DNA from: Thermoplasmata archaeon
GTDB taxonomy: Archaea > Thermoplasmatota > Thermoplasmata > Thermoplasmatales > Thermoplasmataceae
DNA: 16,235 nt
Assembly: GCA_021797055.1 (NCBI GenBank)
Contig: JAKAAI010000040.1
Location: 1-16,235, forward strand
Direction: 5' to 3'
Position numbers and translations under genes: made by a program. Positions 6,617-14,637 of this stretch are shown one piece after another. Below the pieces are notes generated by a model. That model did not search any database and was not told the DNA's origin. It saw only the letters and a program-made list of their open reading frames with translations. Position 1 is the first letter of the stretch. Every line of letters begins with the position of its first letter.

Positions 6617-8953
6617 TTATTCAGATTCTAGAGATATTCCGTATACCTCAGCGGAAAACACAGAATGGATGTGTGCGGATAGAACGTATGAGAAAACAGC
6701 ATAATTTGAGTTTATGCTTATTGCAGGATCAGATGACATCTGCCTGGCAAGACTCTGGTTAAATAAACTGAAGTTGATTCCACTTATGTTTGAATTGTAG
6801 ACAAAAGTTGTCTGTGATGCTGTACCTAAGATGGTGTTTGGTGGCAACGAGCTATTATCAATAAAATAGTAGTAATATGTGCCGTCAAAAACTATTACCG
6901 GCCCAAAGAAGCAATTAGATGGGCTGGTTAAGCTCTCGTTTAATTCTGTACCCTGCACAGTGAGATTGTAACGAAGAGTGTATGAATCCCTGACAAGCAT
7001 GTCAAAATTAATGGATGCGTTAAGCGCGCCAAATACGCTGTCGTTTGTTGTCTTGGAAAAGATGAACCCATCACTGACCGATTGCATTCTGAGTCCACCT
7101 GGTTGTGAGGAATAGAAACTCCAGTCAGGAAATTGCAGAACTGAATTCTGATACGTAATCGGATAACTCATATCGGGATTGTAAAGTGGAAAAGAGTGAC
7201 TGGTTGAAATGTTCTTGATAGAATATTCTGTGCAGGCTAAAGTGTTGTAAGCCTGGATCGTGATCGATTTTGATGTCGCAGGTATGAGTGAAGTTACATT
7301 TTCAGGGAAAATATTGACGCTGTTATATCCTGCGTGTATGTAGGGATCCGAGGCGTACCATGGAAAGCCATTAGCACCGGAGCTTGAAACCTGTAATTCA
7401 CCGGATGCAAAAATCCTGTAGTTCATCTCTACCGTCTCTGGATCACCGTTTGCCGGATTATATGAAATGTTGAGCCTTATCATTGTTACATTTCCCTTGA
7501 TCTCAAAGGGATTGCCTACTGCCTCAATGCCGTTTATCTTCAGAGGAAGTGTATTTGGTGAATAAGAATATACTCCAGCCGATACAGCTATACCCGCAAA
7601 GACAATCGCAACAACAGCTGTTGCGGCCAGTTTCCTTTTTCTGGAAAAATACCTGAAAAACCGGCTTGCACTAAGAAATACATGTTTTTTCACTGAGCTG
7701 AGTCCTGATGAGCGCCTTGATGTTATGAAATCAGGAAGAACCAGAATAATTAGAACTGGCCAGTAGATTATATATGTGATCAGAGACCTGAATTCCATCA
7801 GGAAAATTATAACTGGAAACGCAAAGAACGCATATTTTAGATTGTCATAGTATATAATGTATATTGCAAGAAACATGACTGTAAGGAGCGCAAGTGCTAT
7901 AGAGAAGAATATCGTGCTCACATGTATTATGCCTGTAAAATCAAGAATTGATGGCCCGATACCTGTGCCAACAACACTCTGGAACTGGATTGATACTACG
8001 TTTACAAGCCAGTCATGGGCGTTTACGAGAATATAAGGGAGGTTTACGCCCAAAAATATAGCGGTTGCAAGTACCATGAAATATGATATGTATTTCTTGT
8101 TGCCACCACTTTCCCTGTAGAGGAAATATAAATAGAAAGGCAATATTAATGCAGGGATCTGCTTGAATGCAAGTGCAAGACCGTAGAAAGAGCCGGAAAC
8201 CATCGGTTTCTTTCTCAGTGCAAACGACATGCCCAAAAAGAAGACCCATATTATACCGGTCACTCCGTTAACAGAGAAGAATGCATATTCGAAAATTGTT
8301 GCAAACACAATTAAGACAACTGCGTTCCTTGATTCAATCTTGTATTTCCTGAATGTTCCGTATAAAAGAAAGTAGGTGGCTACATCAAATGCAAGTACCA
8401 CGGTATAGGATGGGACCCCGAGAAGAATCGCAGGGATGAACACTATGGCTGCAAGTGCCGGATATTCAAAATAATTAGCAACACCCCCTGACAGAAGAGG
8501 AGTTGTAAAAACTTTATTAGCGAGCAGGGTTGGCACCACGCCAAGCATGTTGGAGTTTATGTATGGATCGATTCCATGCAGGGAAAGATAACCCGCATAG
8601 GTATCTATCAGTATCTCATCTGAATTTGATGTCGGGAAATATTGAAGATATATTGCTATCAGTGCTATGATAGACAGAATAAAAGCAAGATCTATCATTA
8701 GGGTAAAGTGCTTGACCTGCTCTTTTATCGAGAGGGCGTAGAGGAGAAGAATACCGCTCATTATTATAAGCGCCCAGACTGATACAAGCGCGACTATATT
8801 CAGATAACCCGCTAGGTACCAAATCAGGAAAGAGAAATTTATCAGAAATATAGCCATCGCTATGTAGCCCAGACGCCATTTTTCGATTTTCCTGTCACCT
8901 TCTTCTGGCAATCTGTTCTCTGGAAGTTCCTGATTACCTGCTTTTTCTTCCAT
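6617..8953 (-). CDS. GT-C fold membrane glycosyltransferase with C-terminal ectodomain
   Basis: A 778-residue protein in two parts. Residues 27-463 hold about a dozen membrane helices. The first large outside loop carries S-N-S-D-E-I-L-I-D-T-Y-A (109-120) and L-H-G-I-D-P-Y (125-131), followed by E-Y-P-A-L (163-167) and F-K-Q-I-P-A-L near 263-269. This layout resembles polyprenyl-phosphate-sugar dependent GT-C enzymes (GT87/mannosyltransferase-like), with acidic loop residues as likely catalytic or metal sites. After the last helix (442-463) comes a roughly 315-residue beta-rich outer domain with several N-X-S/T sequons and no further anchor. The divergent gene encodes a giant sequon-rich surface protein, so a role in envelope glycosylation is plausible. 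An AT-rich TATA-like stretch lies near 8967-8976. The precise sugar and acceptor are unknown. Confidence 0.7.
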   Translation of the reverse strand: MEEKAGNQELPENRLPEEGDRKIEKWRLGYIAMAIFLINFSFLIWYLAGYLNIVALVSVWALIIMSGILLLYALSIKEQVKHFTLMIDLAFILSIIALIAIYLQYFPTSNSDEILIDTYAGYLSLHGIDPYINSNMLGVVPTLLANKVFTTPLLSGGVANYFEYPALAAIVFIPAILLGVPSYTVVLAFDVATYFLLYGTFRKYKIESRNAVVLIVFATIFEYAFFSVNGVTGIIWVFFLGMSFALRKKPMVSGSFYGLALAFKQIPALILPFYLYFLYRESGGNKKYISYFMVLATAIFLGVNLPYILVNAHDWLVNVVSIQFQSVVGTGIGPSILDFTGIIHVSTIFFSIALALLTVMFLAIYIIYYDNLKYAFFAFPVIIFLMEFRSLITYIIYWPVLIILVLPDFITSRRSSGLSSVKKHVFLSASRFFRYFSRKRKLAATAVVAIVFAGIAVSAGVYSYSPNTLPLKINGIEAVGNPFEIKGNVTMIRLNISYNPANGDPETVEMNYRIFASGELQVSSSGANGFPWYASDPYIHAGYNSVNIFPENVTSLIPATSKSITIQAYNTLACTEYSIKNISTSHSFPLYNPDMSYPITYQNSVLQFPDWSFYSSQPGGLRMQSVSDGFIFSKTTNDSVFGALNASINFDMLVRDSYTLRYNLTVQGTELNESLTSPSNCFFGPVIVFDGTYYYYFIDNSSLPPNTILGTASQTTFVYNSNISGINFSLFNQSLARQMSSDPAISINSNYAVFSYVLSAHIHSVFSAEVYGISLESE

Positions 8954-9015
8954 ATAACTTTAAGGTGGTATATATTGAAGAGGGTGTTATAAGTTTTTAT
9001 CAAATTTGATTCTTT

Positions 9016-9045
9016 GTCAGACATTTCAGAATGTCTTACGCTGAC
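9016..9045. repeat. Hairpin-like inverted repeat between divergent genes
   Basis: AGACATT (9019-9025), loop TCAG, AATGTCT (9030-9036) is a perfect 7-bp inverted repeat. Outer GTCAG (9016-9020) and CTGAC (9041-9045) also pair, giving an interrupted longer stem. It lies in the 151-bp gap between the GT-C gene and the giant surface-protein gene, upstream of both apparent core promoters, a position suited to a shared regulator. Confidence 0.5.
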
Positions 9046-9074
9046 AGTAGCCGGATCGACTATTACTCCAGAAG

Positions 9075-9081
9075 AATTATA
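9075..9081 (+). promoter_or_regulatory. Probable TATA box of the giant surface-protein gene
   Basis: AATTATA is centred about 27 bp before the ATG at 9105, the usual spacing for a leaderless archaeal mRNA. No Shine-Dalgarno precedes the ATG. Confidence 0.45.
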
Positions 9082-9104
9082 GGATCAATCACATTTCGAG
9101 AAAA

Positions 9105-12100
9105 ATGCGAATAAGTGTAGTTATTGTAATTATATTCCTTATTACATTATTCCCGTTAACGGTAAATGGTCAGAATAGCACACAGTCTGGTCAATTGCTG
9201 AGCTATTCATTCAGTTCACAGGAACCCGGGTCCTTTCCAGCCAATACAAGCGCATTCTTCTTTTCTGATTCTGGAAATGTCAAGGCTGTGTCGGCATACA
9301 TAGGTAACCAGCTCTTTGGAAATGGTCTGGGGGTGACCACTTGCAATTTAACTGCACCTGGTTTTCTTGACATAAAATCTCCAGATTATCAGGATAACTA
9401 TACATTAAACATGTCGTTTTCATGGAACAGTTCAATTAATTGTGGACTGGCTGAAAACGATATAATAATTTCTTACGGTGGCAGGGTAATTATGAATGTC
9501 TCATTCGGCCCAGAACTTGGTTACTACATATTTTCCTATAATAACGAGAAGCAGAAAGTTGCGGCAGACCCTAAAATAAACCACTTGTGTAACCTGAGTA
9601 TTTGCTTCAATCCTGCTTTGAACGGCAGCTTCGTTTCGTTTTACAGTGTTGGTTCAGGATTGGTATTTCCATTCTTTTATCCTTCGCTTATCGGTACTGG
9701 ATCAAATCTATCCATCCTGGTCGGAGGTGAAGTCTCTTATATAGCACTTTATTCGATTTCAATCTCACCCGGCCCATCTTTTCACGCACAACAGGTTGAT
9801 CACACACGTGTGCCTTTTGGAAGAGTCGGATATGGCAATGACTTCAGCAGGCATTATAAGGATGCGTTTTACAACAGACAAACCAACTCAATTATTGGTT
9901 TATCGTCAGGAAACGAGATAGGTGCATTTAATCTTTACAATCAGAGCTACTTCAACCTTACCGGGCCAGTGAACCTGAACGGAAATTTGTCGGTTATTTA
10001 CGCTAATAGCAGCTCTGAAATTTCGTATTACATAGAAAATAGTACTGAATCCTGCATTGTTAACGTGTATCTGAAAAATTTTTCTGCAACTTCCATGAGG
10101 ATAACTGGAAGAATAAATATGCCAGCAGGAATGCTCGTCAATAATGGGAGTTACACTGTCTTTGGAGGCGGTGGTATTTTAGGTCTGATCAGACAGGGTT
10201 CATCCACCATCACCGAATCTTTCCTGGGTACGAGCCGGGGAGCGACTCTGCTTTCTGCTGCTCCGGTAGGTAACCAGACGGATTCGTTCTGGATACTGAA
10301 TCAAACATTATATTCCATCAATTTTTCCGATTCAACGGGTGCCATCAGCCAGCAAACATCATCTGATATAAATCTGAATTACTCGTATGTTGGCAATATT
10401 CACAGACTTTCATCTGGTGGAGTCATATCCTCAATCATATCTTACGACTTTAACTCCGGACTGGTTGTCTTTTCTGATGGTTCTCTGGTACCTGTTGGGA
10501 TAGATTTCGGTTCTCCGGTAAACATATCTTCATTATCTCCTTCGGAATTTTTGGTTTCATCCTCCGGTATAATTCTTTACTCAAATTCAACTGGCATCTC
10601 TGAATACCCCGACCCTTCTGCATCTTACGGTTTTTATTTGCCAGCAGGTGAAGAAGGATTCATTGGCTTCAACCAAACCTCGCTATCGTATTACTACAAC
10701 CTTGATGGAAAAGAATTCTGCGGTTCAGAGCCCACTGCGGTCGTAAATGCGAGTTATGTCCTTACGGGAAACAGCACACTGAATTTCGAAATTGGACAGA
10801 GCACACCATTAATTGCAGATCTCATGATTGGGAATCTCTCTTTAGTAGATTCCGGTAAACCATTCATTGTTGATTCGAGTTTATTGAAGAATGGAATGTA
10901 TAATGGGTCATTAAAACTGCAGGCATTCTCAGGGTTCTCATCAGTTTATAATTTCACTGTTTTTGTCGATACAGGCGAACCGGAGTTGAACCTGAATATC
11001 GCGAATGGATCATATATCTCACAAATTTTTGGCTTGAGATTGAATTTCACTTTCTGGACTGGAATAAAGTACGTTAATGTAAGCTATGAAAACTACACGC
11101 TTGATCTTTCAGGTATAAACCAAACTGTTCCATTACATTTCGGCAATATAACCGGAAACATGAGCATACGGATTGTCATGACTGATGATCTTGGCATTTC
11201 ACATGTTTATGAATTTACTGTGTATGTGATACCGTCAACCGTTTCTAATTTCAGTTTTTATCCCAGTAATGGAACATATTTTAATTCAACAAAGCCAGAA
11301 ATATACTGGAGTCCTGTCCAATATGCGGAATATTATGTAATCAACATAACCTCAGATAAATTAAATTATTCTGCCATAACGGATAATGACTCCTTATCAC
11401 CAAAACTTGAAAACGGAACGTTTCATATTTCAATCTTTGCTATAATGCTTGACGGTTCAGAGATAAATCTTACTACAAGAACATTCTATGTGATGGATTA
11501 CGCACCATTGATATCGCTCAGTAGAAGCACTGGCAGATTCTATTCATTTTATGGAAATTCAAAAAACAATTCCCTTTACATATCAGCAACAAGCAATGTT
11601 ACATCTGATATGTTGTTTTCAATAACAGGACCATCCGGAGCGCCAATATATCTAGTAAATTCTGAGAATGCTGTGCAGTTCAACTCTTCCAGTGATCGAT
11701 ATCTTTTCACTTCGAACGGCAAATATAATTTCAAAATATCTTCAATCGGTAAGAGTGGACTTGAAAACTCTATCGTATTCAGCATATCAGTCAATAATAC
11801 AATCCCCTCCCCTGCATTGGATGGTATTAAAGCACTCTACACGAATATGACTGCTTTAAACCTGAATATCTCAGGTCAAAAAAATGTATACTGCACTTTT
11901 ATCCTTTACTTCAGTGGAAATGAAGTGGAGGAGGTTTCAGGCATTTCCGCACAGTTTACACTTTCGATGGGTACAGGTCGATATGTTCTTATCACAAATG
12001 TGACGTCTGAATGGGGTAACTTCAGGAATTCCACTGTTCGGGTAACCTATGAGACAGCAGATCCTGTAATTAATGTGAGTGTTAATTCGTCAGCTGGCGG

Positions 12101-12821
12101 CTATCTAAGTTACAGAATTTCAGATTCAGCACCGCTTCAGGAACTATACATCAAGTATCTTGGGAAAACAGTTAATCTCGATCCTGACAATAACTCAGGT
12201 ATTTTCTCACTGAACCTCAAAAGGAATTCGGCATTCAACGCATCCCTATACGCTAGTGACAAGTGCGGGAACGCTGCAGAATTGAACTTCAGTGTTTCGA
12301 TCGAACATTATGTAAACATAACCGGTGCATCATTTGATGGATATTCCATCTTGGGTTTCTCATTATTTTCAATTCATCTCTCTGGACAGAACGTTGAAAA
12401 TGCAACTGTTTCGATTTCTTATGGACGTGAAAGTTTAAAAGGGACAGCACTGTTTGATTTATTAACACCGTTTGGTTATTCTGAGGCGACTGCCTATGTG
12501 AATTACCAGAACACAACACTGGTATATCATAAAAAGATATTTTCAGTTGGCTGGTACCCTTTGATTGCAGCTGCATTTCTCGCCGCCGCTTACTTTGCAT
12601 ATGGAAGAATCGGGGAAAATAAGGATGACCGAGAAATAGCGGACTTTGTTCTTTCATGCGACGGAATGAGAATAAAGGCAGCCATTAAATCCGCTAAAAA
12701 AAGGAGGATCAGCAGGCATTCAATCCGGAGTTCTCTGGAAGCTCTTTCAAAGGAGGGATCAATTGAGATTGGTATGGATCCGGATGGAAAAGAATATATT
12801 ATCAGAAAAGGGGATGATTGA
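9105..12821 (+). CDS. Giant secreted surface protein, single C-terminal TM helix, wHTH-like cytosolic tail
   Basis: I recognise no named family for this 1238-residue protein. It has a signal peptide (about 1-23, hydrophobic core VVIVIIFLITLFPL, cleavage probably after VNG). A very long Asn/Ser-rich, beta-rich outer region follows, with roughly sixty N-X-S/T sequons by eye. Residues 30-220 look like a jelly-roll, 235-540 like propeller-type repeats, and 570-1130 like tandem Ig/fibronectin-like beta domains; these folds are inferred from strand pattern only. One helix (about 1150-1170) crosses the membrane. The last 68 residues are basic and helical: K-K-R-R-I-S-R-H-S-I-R-S-S-L (1198-1211), L-S-K-E-G-S-I-E-I, then D-P-D-G-K-E-Y-I-I-R-K, a pattern typical of a winged helix-turn-helix with wing. 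The start fits both the signal peptide and the TATA spacing. It is divergent from the GT-C gene; 32 bp precede the next gene. Confidence 0.8.
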   Translation: MRISVVIVIIFLITLFPLTVNGQNSTQSGQLLSYSFSSQEPGSFPANTSAFFFSDSGNVKAVSAYIGNQLFGNGLGVTTCNLTAPGFLDIKSPDYQDNYTLNMSFSWNSSINCGLAENDIIISYGGRVIMNVSFGPELGYYIFSYNNEKQKVAADPKINHLCNLSICFNPALNGSFVSFYSVGSGLVFPFFYPSLIGTGSNLSILVGGEVSYIALYSISISPGPSFHAQQVDHTRVPFGRVGYGNDFSRHYKDAFYNRQTNSIIGLSSGNEIGAFNLYNQSYFNLTGPVNLNGNLSVIYANSSSEISYYIENSTESCIVNVYLKNFSATSMRITGRINMPAGMLVNNGSYTVFGGGGILGLIRQGSSTITESFLGTSRGATLLSAAPVGNQTDSFWILNQTLYSINFSDSTGAISQQTSSDINLNYSYVGNIHRLSSGGVISSIISYDFNSGLVVFSDGSLVPVGIDFGSPVNISSLSPSEFLVSSSGIILYSNSTGISEYPDPSASYGFYLPAGEEGFIGFNQTSLSYYYNLDGKEFCGSEPTAVVNASYVLTGNSTLNFEIGQSTPLIADLMIGNLSLVDSGKPFIVDSSLLKNGMYNGSLKLQAFSGFSSVYNFTVFVDTGEPELNLNIANGSYISQIFGLRLNFTFWTGIKYVNVSYENYTLDLSGINQTVPLHFGNITGNMSIRIVMTDDLGISHVYEFTVYVIPSTVSNFSFYPSNGTYFNSTKPEIYWSPVQYAEYYVINITSDKLNYSAITDNDSLSPKLENGTFHISIFAIMLDGSEINLTTRTFYVMDYAPLISLSRSTGRFYSFYGNSKNNSLYISATSNVTSDMLFSITGPSGAPIYLVNSENAVQFNSSSDRYLFTSNGKYNFKISSIGKSGLENSIVFSISVNNTIPSPALDGIKALYTNMTALNLNISGQKNVYCTFILYFSGNEVEEVSGISAQFTLSMGTGRYVLITNVTSEWGNFRNSTVRVTYETADPVINVSVNSSAGGYLSYRISDSAPLQELYIKYLGKTVNLDPDNNSGIFSLNLKRNSAFNASLYASDKCGNAAELNFSVSIEHYVNITGASFDGYSILGFSLFSIHLSGQNVENATVSISYGRESLKGTALFDLLTPFGYSEATAYVNYQNTTLVYHKKIFSVGWYPLIAAAFLAAAYFAYGRIGENKDDREIADFVLSCDGMRIKAAIKSAKKRRISRHSIRSSLEALSKEGSIEIGMDPDGKEYIIRKGDD

Positions 12822-12830
12822 TAAATTTAT
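12821..12830 (+). promoter_or_regulatory. Probable TATA box of the OYE-like flavoprotein gene
   Basis: ATAAATTTAT, overlapping the last base of the preceding stop codon, is centred about 28 bp before the ATG at 12854. It suggests this gene has its own leaderless promoter rather than relying on read-through. Confidence 0.5.
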
Positions 12831-12853
12831 GAATTGTAAAATAATCAGGAAAG

Positions 12854-14497
12854 ATGAAAATTTCTGATCCTGGAAATATTGGTAACCTTACAGTAAAGAA
12901 CAGGATTGTAATGGCGCCAATGATCTCCAACCTTGCAAACCCGGATGGTTCCACAAACGAAAACCATATTGCATACCTAACGGCAAGAGCGAGAGGTGGC
13001 GCGGGTCTGATAATCACTGAATATACTTACATTGATAGCATTAATGCACGGGGATCCAGGAATCAGTTGGGTGCATATACGACCTCCTTTGTGCCAAAAT
13101 TGAAGAGGATAACTGAATCGATCCACGCCAATGACAGCTTTGCGTTTATGCAGCTCGTTCATGCCGGCGGAAAAGCGCTCAGGATTGAAAACAGGGCAGC
13201 TCCCATGGCACCATCTGAAAAAGACTATATGGGCAGCATTTCCCGTGAAATGACTGATGACGATATAGAAACTACTATAAGGCATTTTGAAGCTGCCGCA
13301 AATGTTGCCAAACTCGCAAAATTCGACGGTGTAGAGATTCATGGAGCACATGGATACCTTGTGCACGAATTCATATCACCGTCGCTTAACACACGAAACG
13401 ACCGGTATGGCGGATCTTTCGAGAAGAGACTGAAATTTCCCCAGATGGTGATAGATGCGGTCTCGGGTATAATCGATAACGTTGGAATCAGACTGAGTTT
13501 GTATGAGGACGATCCTGGTGGGTTTCAACCGGATTACGGGCTTAAGGTGGCTGAGTCCCTTAAGAATATAAAATATGTTCATTTTTCCGCCGGAAATTTC
13601 TACCCGCCTGGTTCCTCAGCGTCCTTTTATTCAAATGAGGCGCATATAGCAGAGAGGCTTCCCAGAAAGCCGGATATTACAACAATGCTGGTCGGTTCGC
13701 TGATCGGGAATAATAGCATAAATAAAGCACTGCAAAAAGCAGATTTTGTGTCCATAGGAAGAGGGATGCTGGCTGATCCTGCCTTTGCTGGAAAAGTTAT
13801 CAGTAATCCTGATCTTCTGCGACCATGTATCAGATGCAACCAGGGATGCCGGGATCTCGCCTTTGGTGAGGTTAGATGCACCGTGAATCCTTCAACTGGC
13901 CATGAGAGGGATTTGCTGCCACGGTTCAGTGGAGAGGTAAACATTGCCGGTGCCGGAATACAGGGCCTGGAGGCTGCACTTTACGCATCAAAAACCGGCC
14001 TCCGAGTAATATTGCATGAATCCTCTCCAAAAATAGGAGGGCAGATAAACATGATAACTGATCCATTCAAGAAAAAGGCATTCCTGCCCCTTCTGGATTA
14101 CTATAGAAACGCACTGACAAAAGCAGGCGTTACGATAAACGTAAACAGCAGTTTTCAGGGCGAAGGGATCTATTGTCTGCCAAAAAAGACATATCCAGAT
14201 ATTCCAGAAAATGCCGAAAGAATCATGAGCAATATATATCAGCATCATGATCGGATGCTTGAAATGAGCGAGAAAAAGAAGATAACTGTGGGCATAAAGA
14301 GCCTTTCTTCTTTGGACAGGGCAAGGGCACAGTCCTTTCAGAAAATTGCATCCGAAAAGGGGATCACTTTTACGGATAACGGTGAATTCGATTTTTCTTT
14401 GCTGGACAGCAACCAGTATGACATATATCAGGCAATGATTCTTGGGAGAAATAAGGTGAAAGAATACGTATCTGATCATTCGAATGAATTCCTATAA
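12854..14497 (+). CDS. OYE / 2,4-dienoyl-CoA reductase-like flavoprotein with abbreviated C-terminus
   Basis: A 547-residue flavin- and iron-sulfur-binding oxidoreductase. Residues 1-320 are an Old Yellow Enzyme TIM barrel that binds FMN: K-N-R-I-V-M-A-P-M (15-23), Q-L-V-H-A-G-G-K (100-107), E-I-H-G-A-H-G-Y-L (161-169) with substrate-site histidines, S-P-S-L-N-T-R-N-D-R-Y-G-G (175-187) and S-I-G-R-G-M-L-A-D-P (300-309). Cysteines 325, 328, 332 and 342 match the 4Fe-4S site of the 2,4-dienoyl-CoA reductase/trimethylamine dehydrogenase group. An FAD-type Rossmann start, A-G-A-G-I-Q-G-L-E-A-A (365-375), and G-G-Q-I-N follow. The usual second dinucleotide-binding domain, with its own G-x-G-x-x-G, is not seen; the last 130 residues are unlike it, and relatives run to about 650-680 residues. 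It may take electrons from a partner instead of NAD(P)H. The substrate is unknown. Confidence 0.85.
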   Translation: MKISDPGNIGNLTVKNRIVMAPMISNLANPDGSTNENHIAYLTARARGGAGLIITEYTYIDSINARGSRNQLGAYTTSFVPKLKRITESIHANDSFAFMQLVHAGGKALRIENRAAPMAPSEKDYMGSISREMTDDDIETTIRHFEAAANVAKLAKFDGVEIHGAHGYLVHEFISPSLNTRNDRYGGSFEKRLKFPQMVIDAVSGIIDNVGIRLSLYEDDPGGFQPDYGLKVAESLKNIKYVHFSAGNFYPPGSSASFYSNEAHIAERLPRKPDITTMLVGSLIGNNSINKALQKADFVSIGRGMLADPAFAGKVISNPDLLRPCIRCNQGCRDLAFGEVRCTVNPSTGHERDLLPRFSGEVNIAGAGIQGLEAALYASKTGLRVILHESSPKIGGQINMITDPFKKKAFLPLLDYYRNALTKAGVTINVNSSFQGEGIYCLPKKTYPDIPENAERIMSNIYQHHDRMLEMSEKKKITVGIKSLSSLDRARAQSFQKIASEKGITFTDNGEFDFSLLDSNQYDIYQAMILGRNKVKEYVSDHSNEFL

Positions 14498-14506
14498 TTT
14501 TTCTTC
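14498..14506 (+). terminator. Possible T-rich transcription terminator
   Basis: TTTTTCTTC directly follows the stop codon of the flavoprotein gene. Archaeal polymerase often stops at such T-rich tracts without a hairpin. The tract is short, so this is tentative. Confidence 0.3.
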
Positions 14507-14572
14507 ATTCGGTACAGAATCCTAGTGCTAAGTTGCCCAATTCTTATTGTAAAGTATAAAGCTTAAAAGCGA

Positions 14573-14597
14573 TCTTGATCTTGGAAAAAGATCAAGA
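14573..14597. repeat. 10-bp perfect inverted repeat upstream of the small surface-protein gene
   Basis: TCTTGATCTT (14573-14582), loop GGAAA, AAGATCAAGA (14588-14597): all ten arm pairs match. It lies 40-65 bp before the ATG at 14638, next to TATA-like stretches on both sides (AGTATAAAGC near 14553, ATATCATATA near 14599). It could be an operator for the downstream gene or an RNA hairpin ending the upstream transcript. A weak T-rich tract begins only at 14613, so an operator seems the better reading. Confidence 0.55.
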
Positions 14598-14637
14598 AAT
14601 ATCATATAGTGATTTTTGATTTGGCTTTTCTGCATAC

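Noticed and set aside
6498..6704. 68-codon plus-strand open frame starting in the GAPDH promoter
   Set aside because: It overlaps the GAPDH promoter and the last 88 bp of the GT-C gene on the opposite strand, has no ribosome site and no recognisable protein features; a chance frame.
9105..12821. S-layer protein
   Set aside because: Size, signal peptide and sequons would allow it, but the wHTH-like cytosolic tail and the mix of outer folds are unlike a lattice protein. Left as an unassigned surface protein.
13988..14479. 163-codon minus-strand open frame opposite the flavoprotein 3' half
   Set aside because: Considered because that half of the flavoprotein is unusual, but the peptide is Cys/His/Phe-rich without domain pattern. 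The plus-strand frame is continuous with a clear OYE barrel, so this is a shadow frame.
14573..14597. Inverted repeat as a bacterial-style intrinsic terminator
   Set aside because: No T-run follows directly, it lies 76 bp past the upstream stop, and archaeal termination does not usually need a hairpin. A T-rich tract already follows the upstream stop codon.
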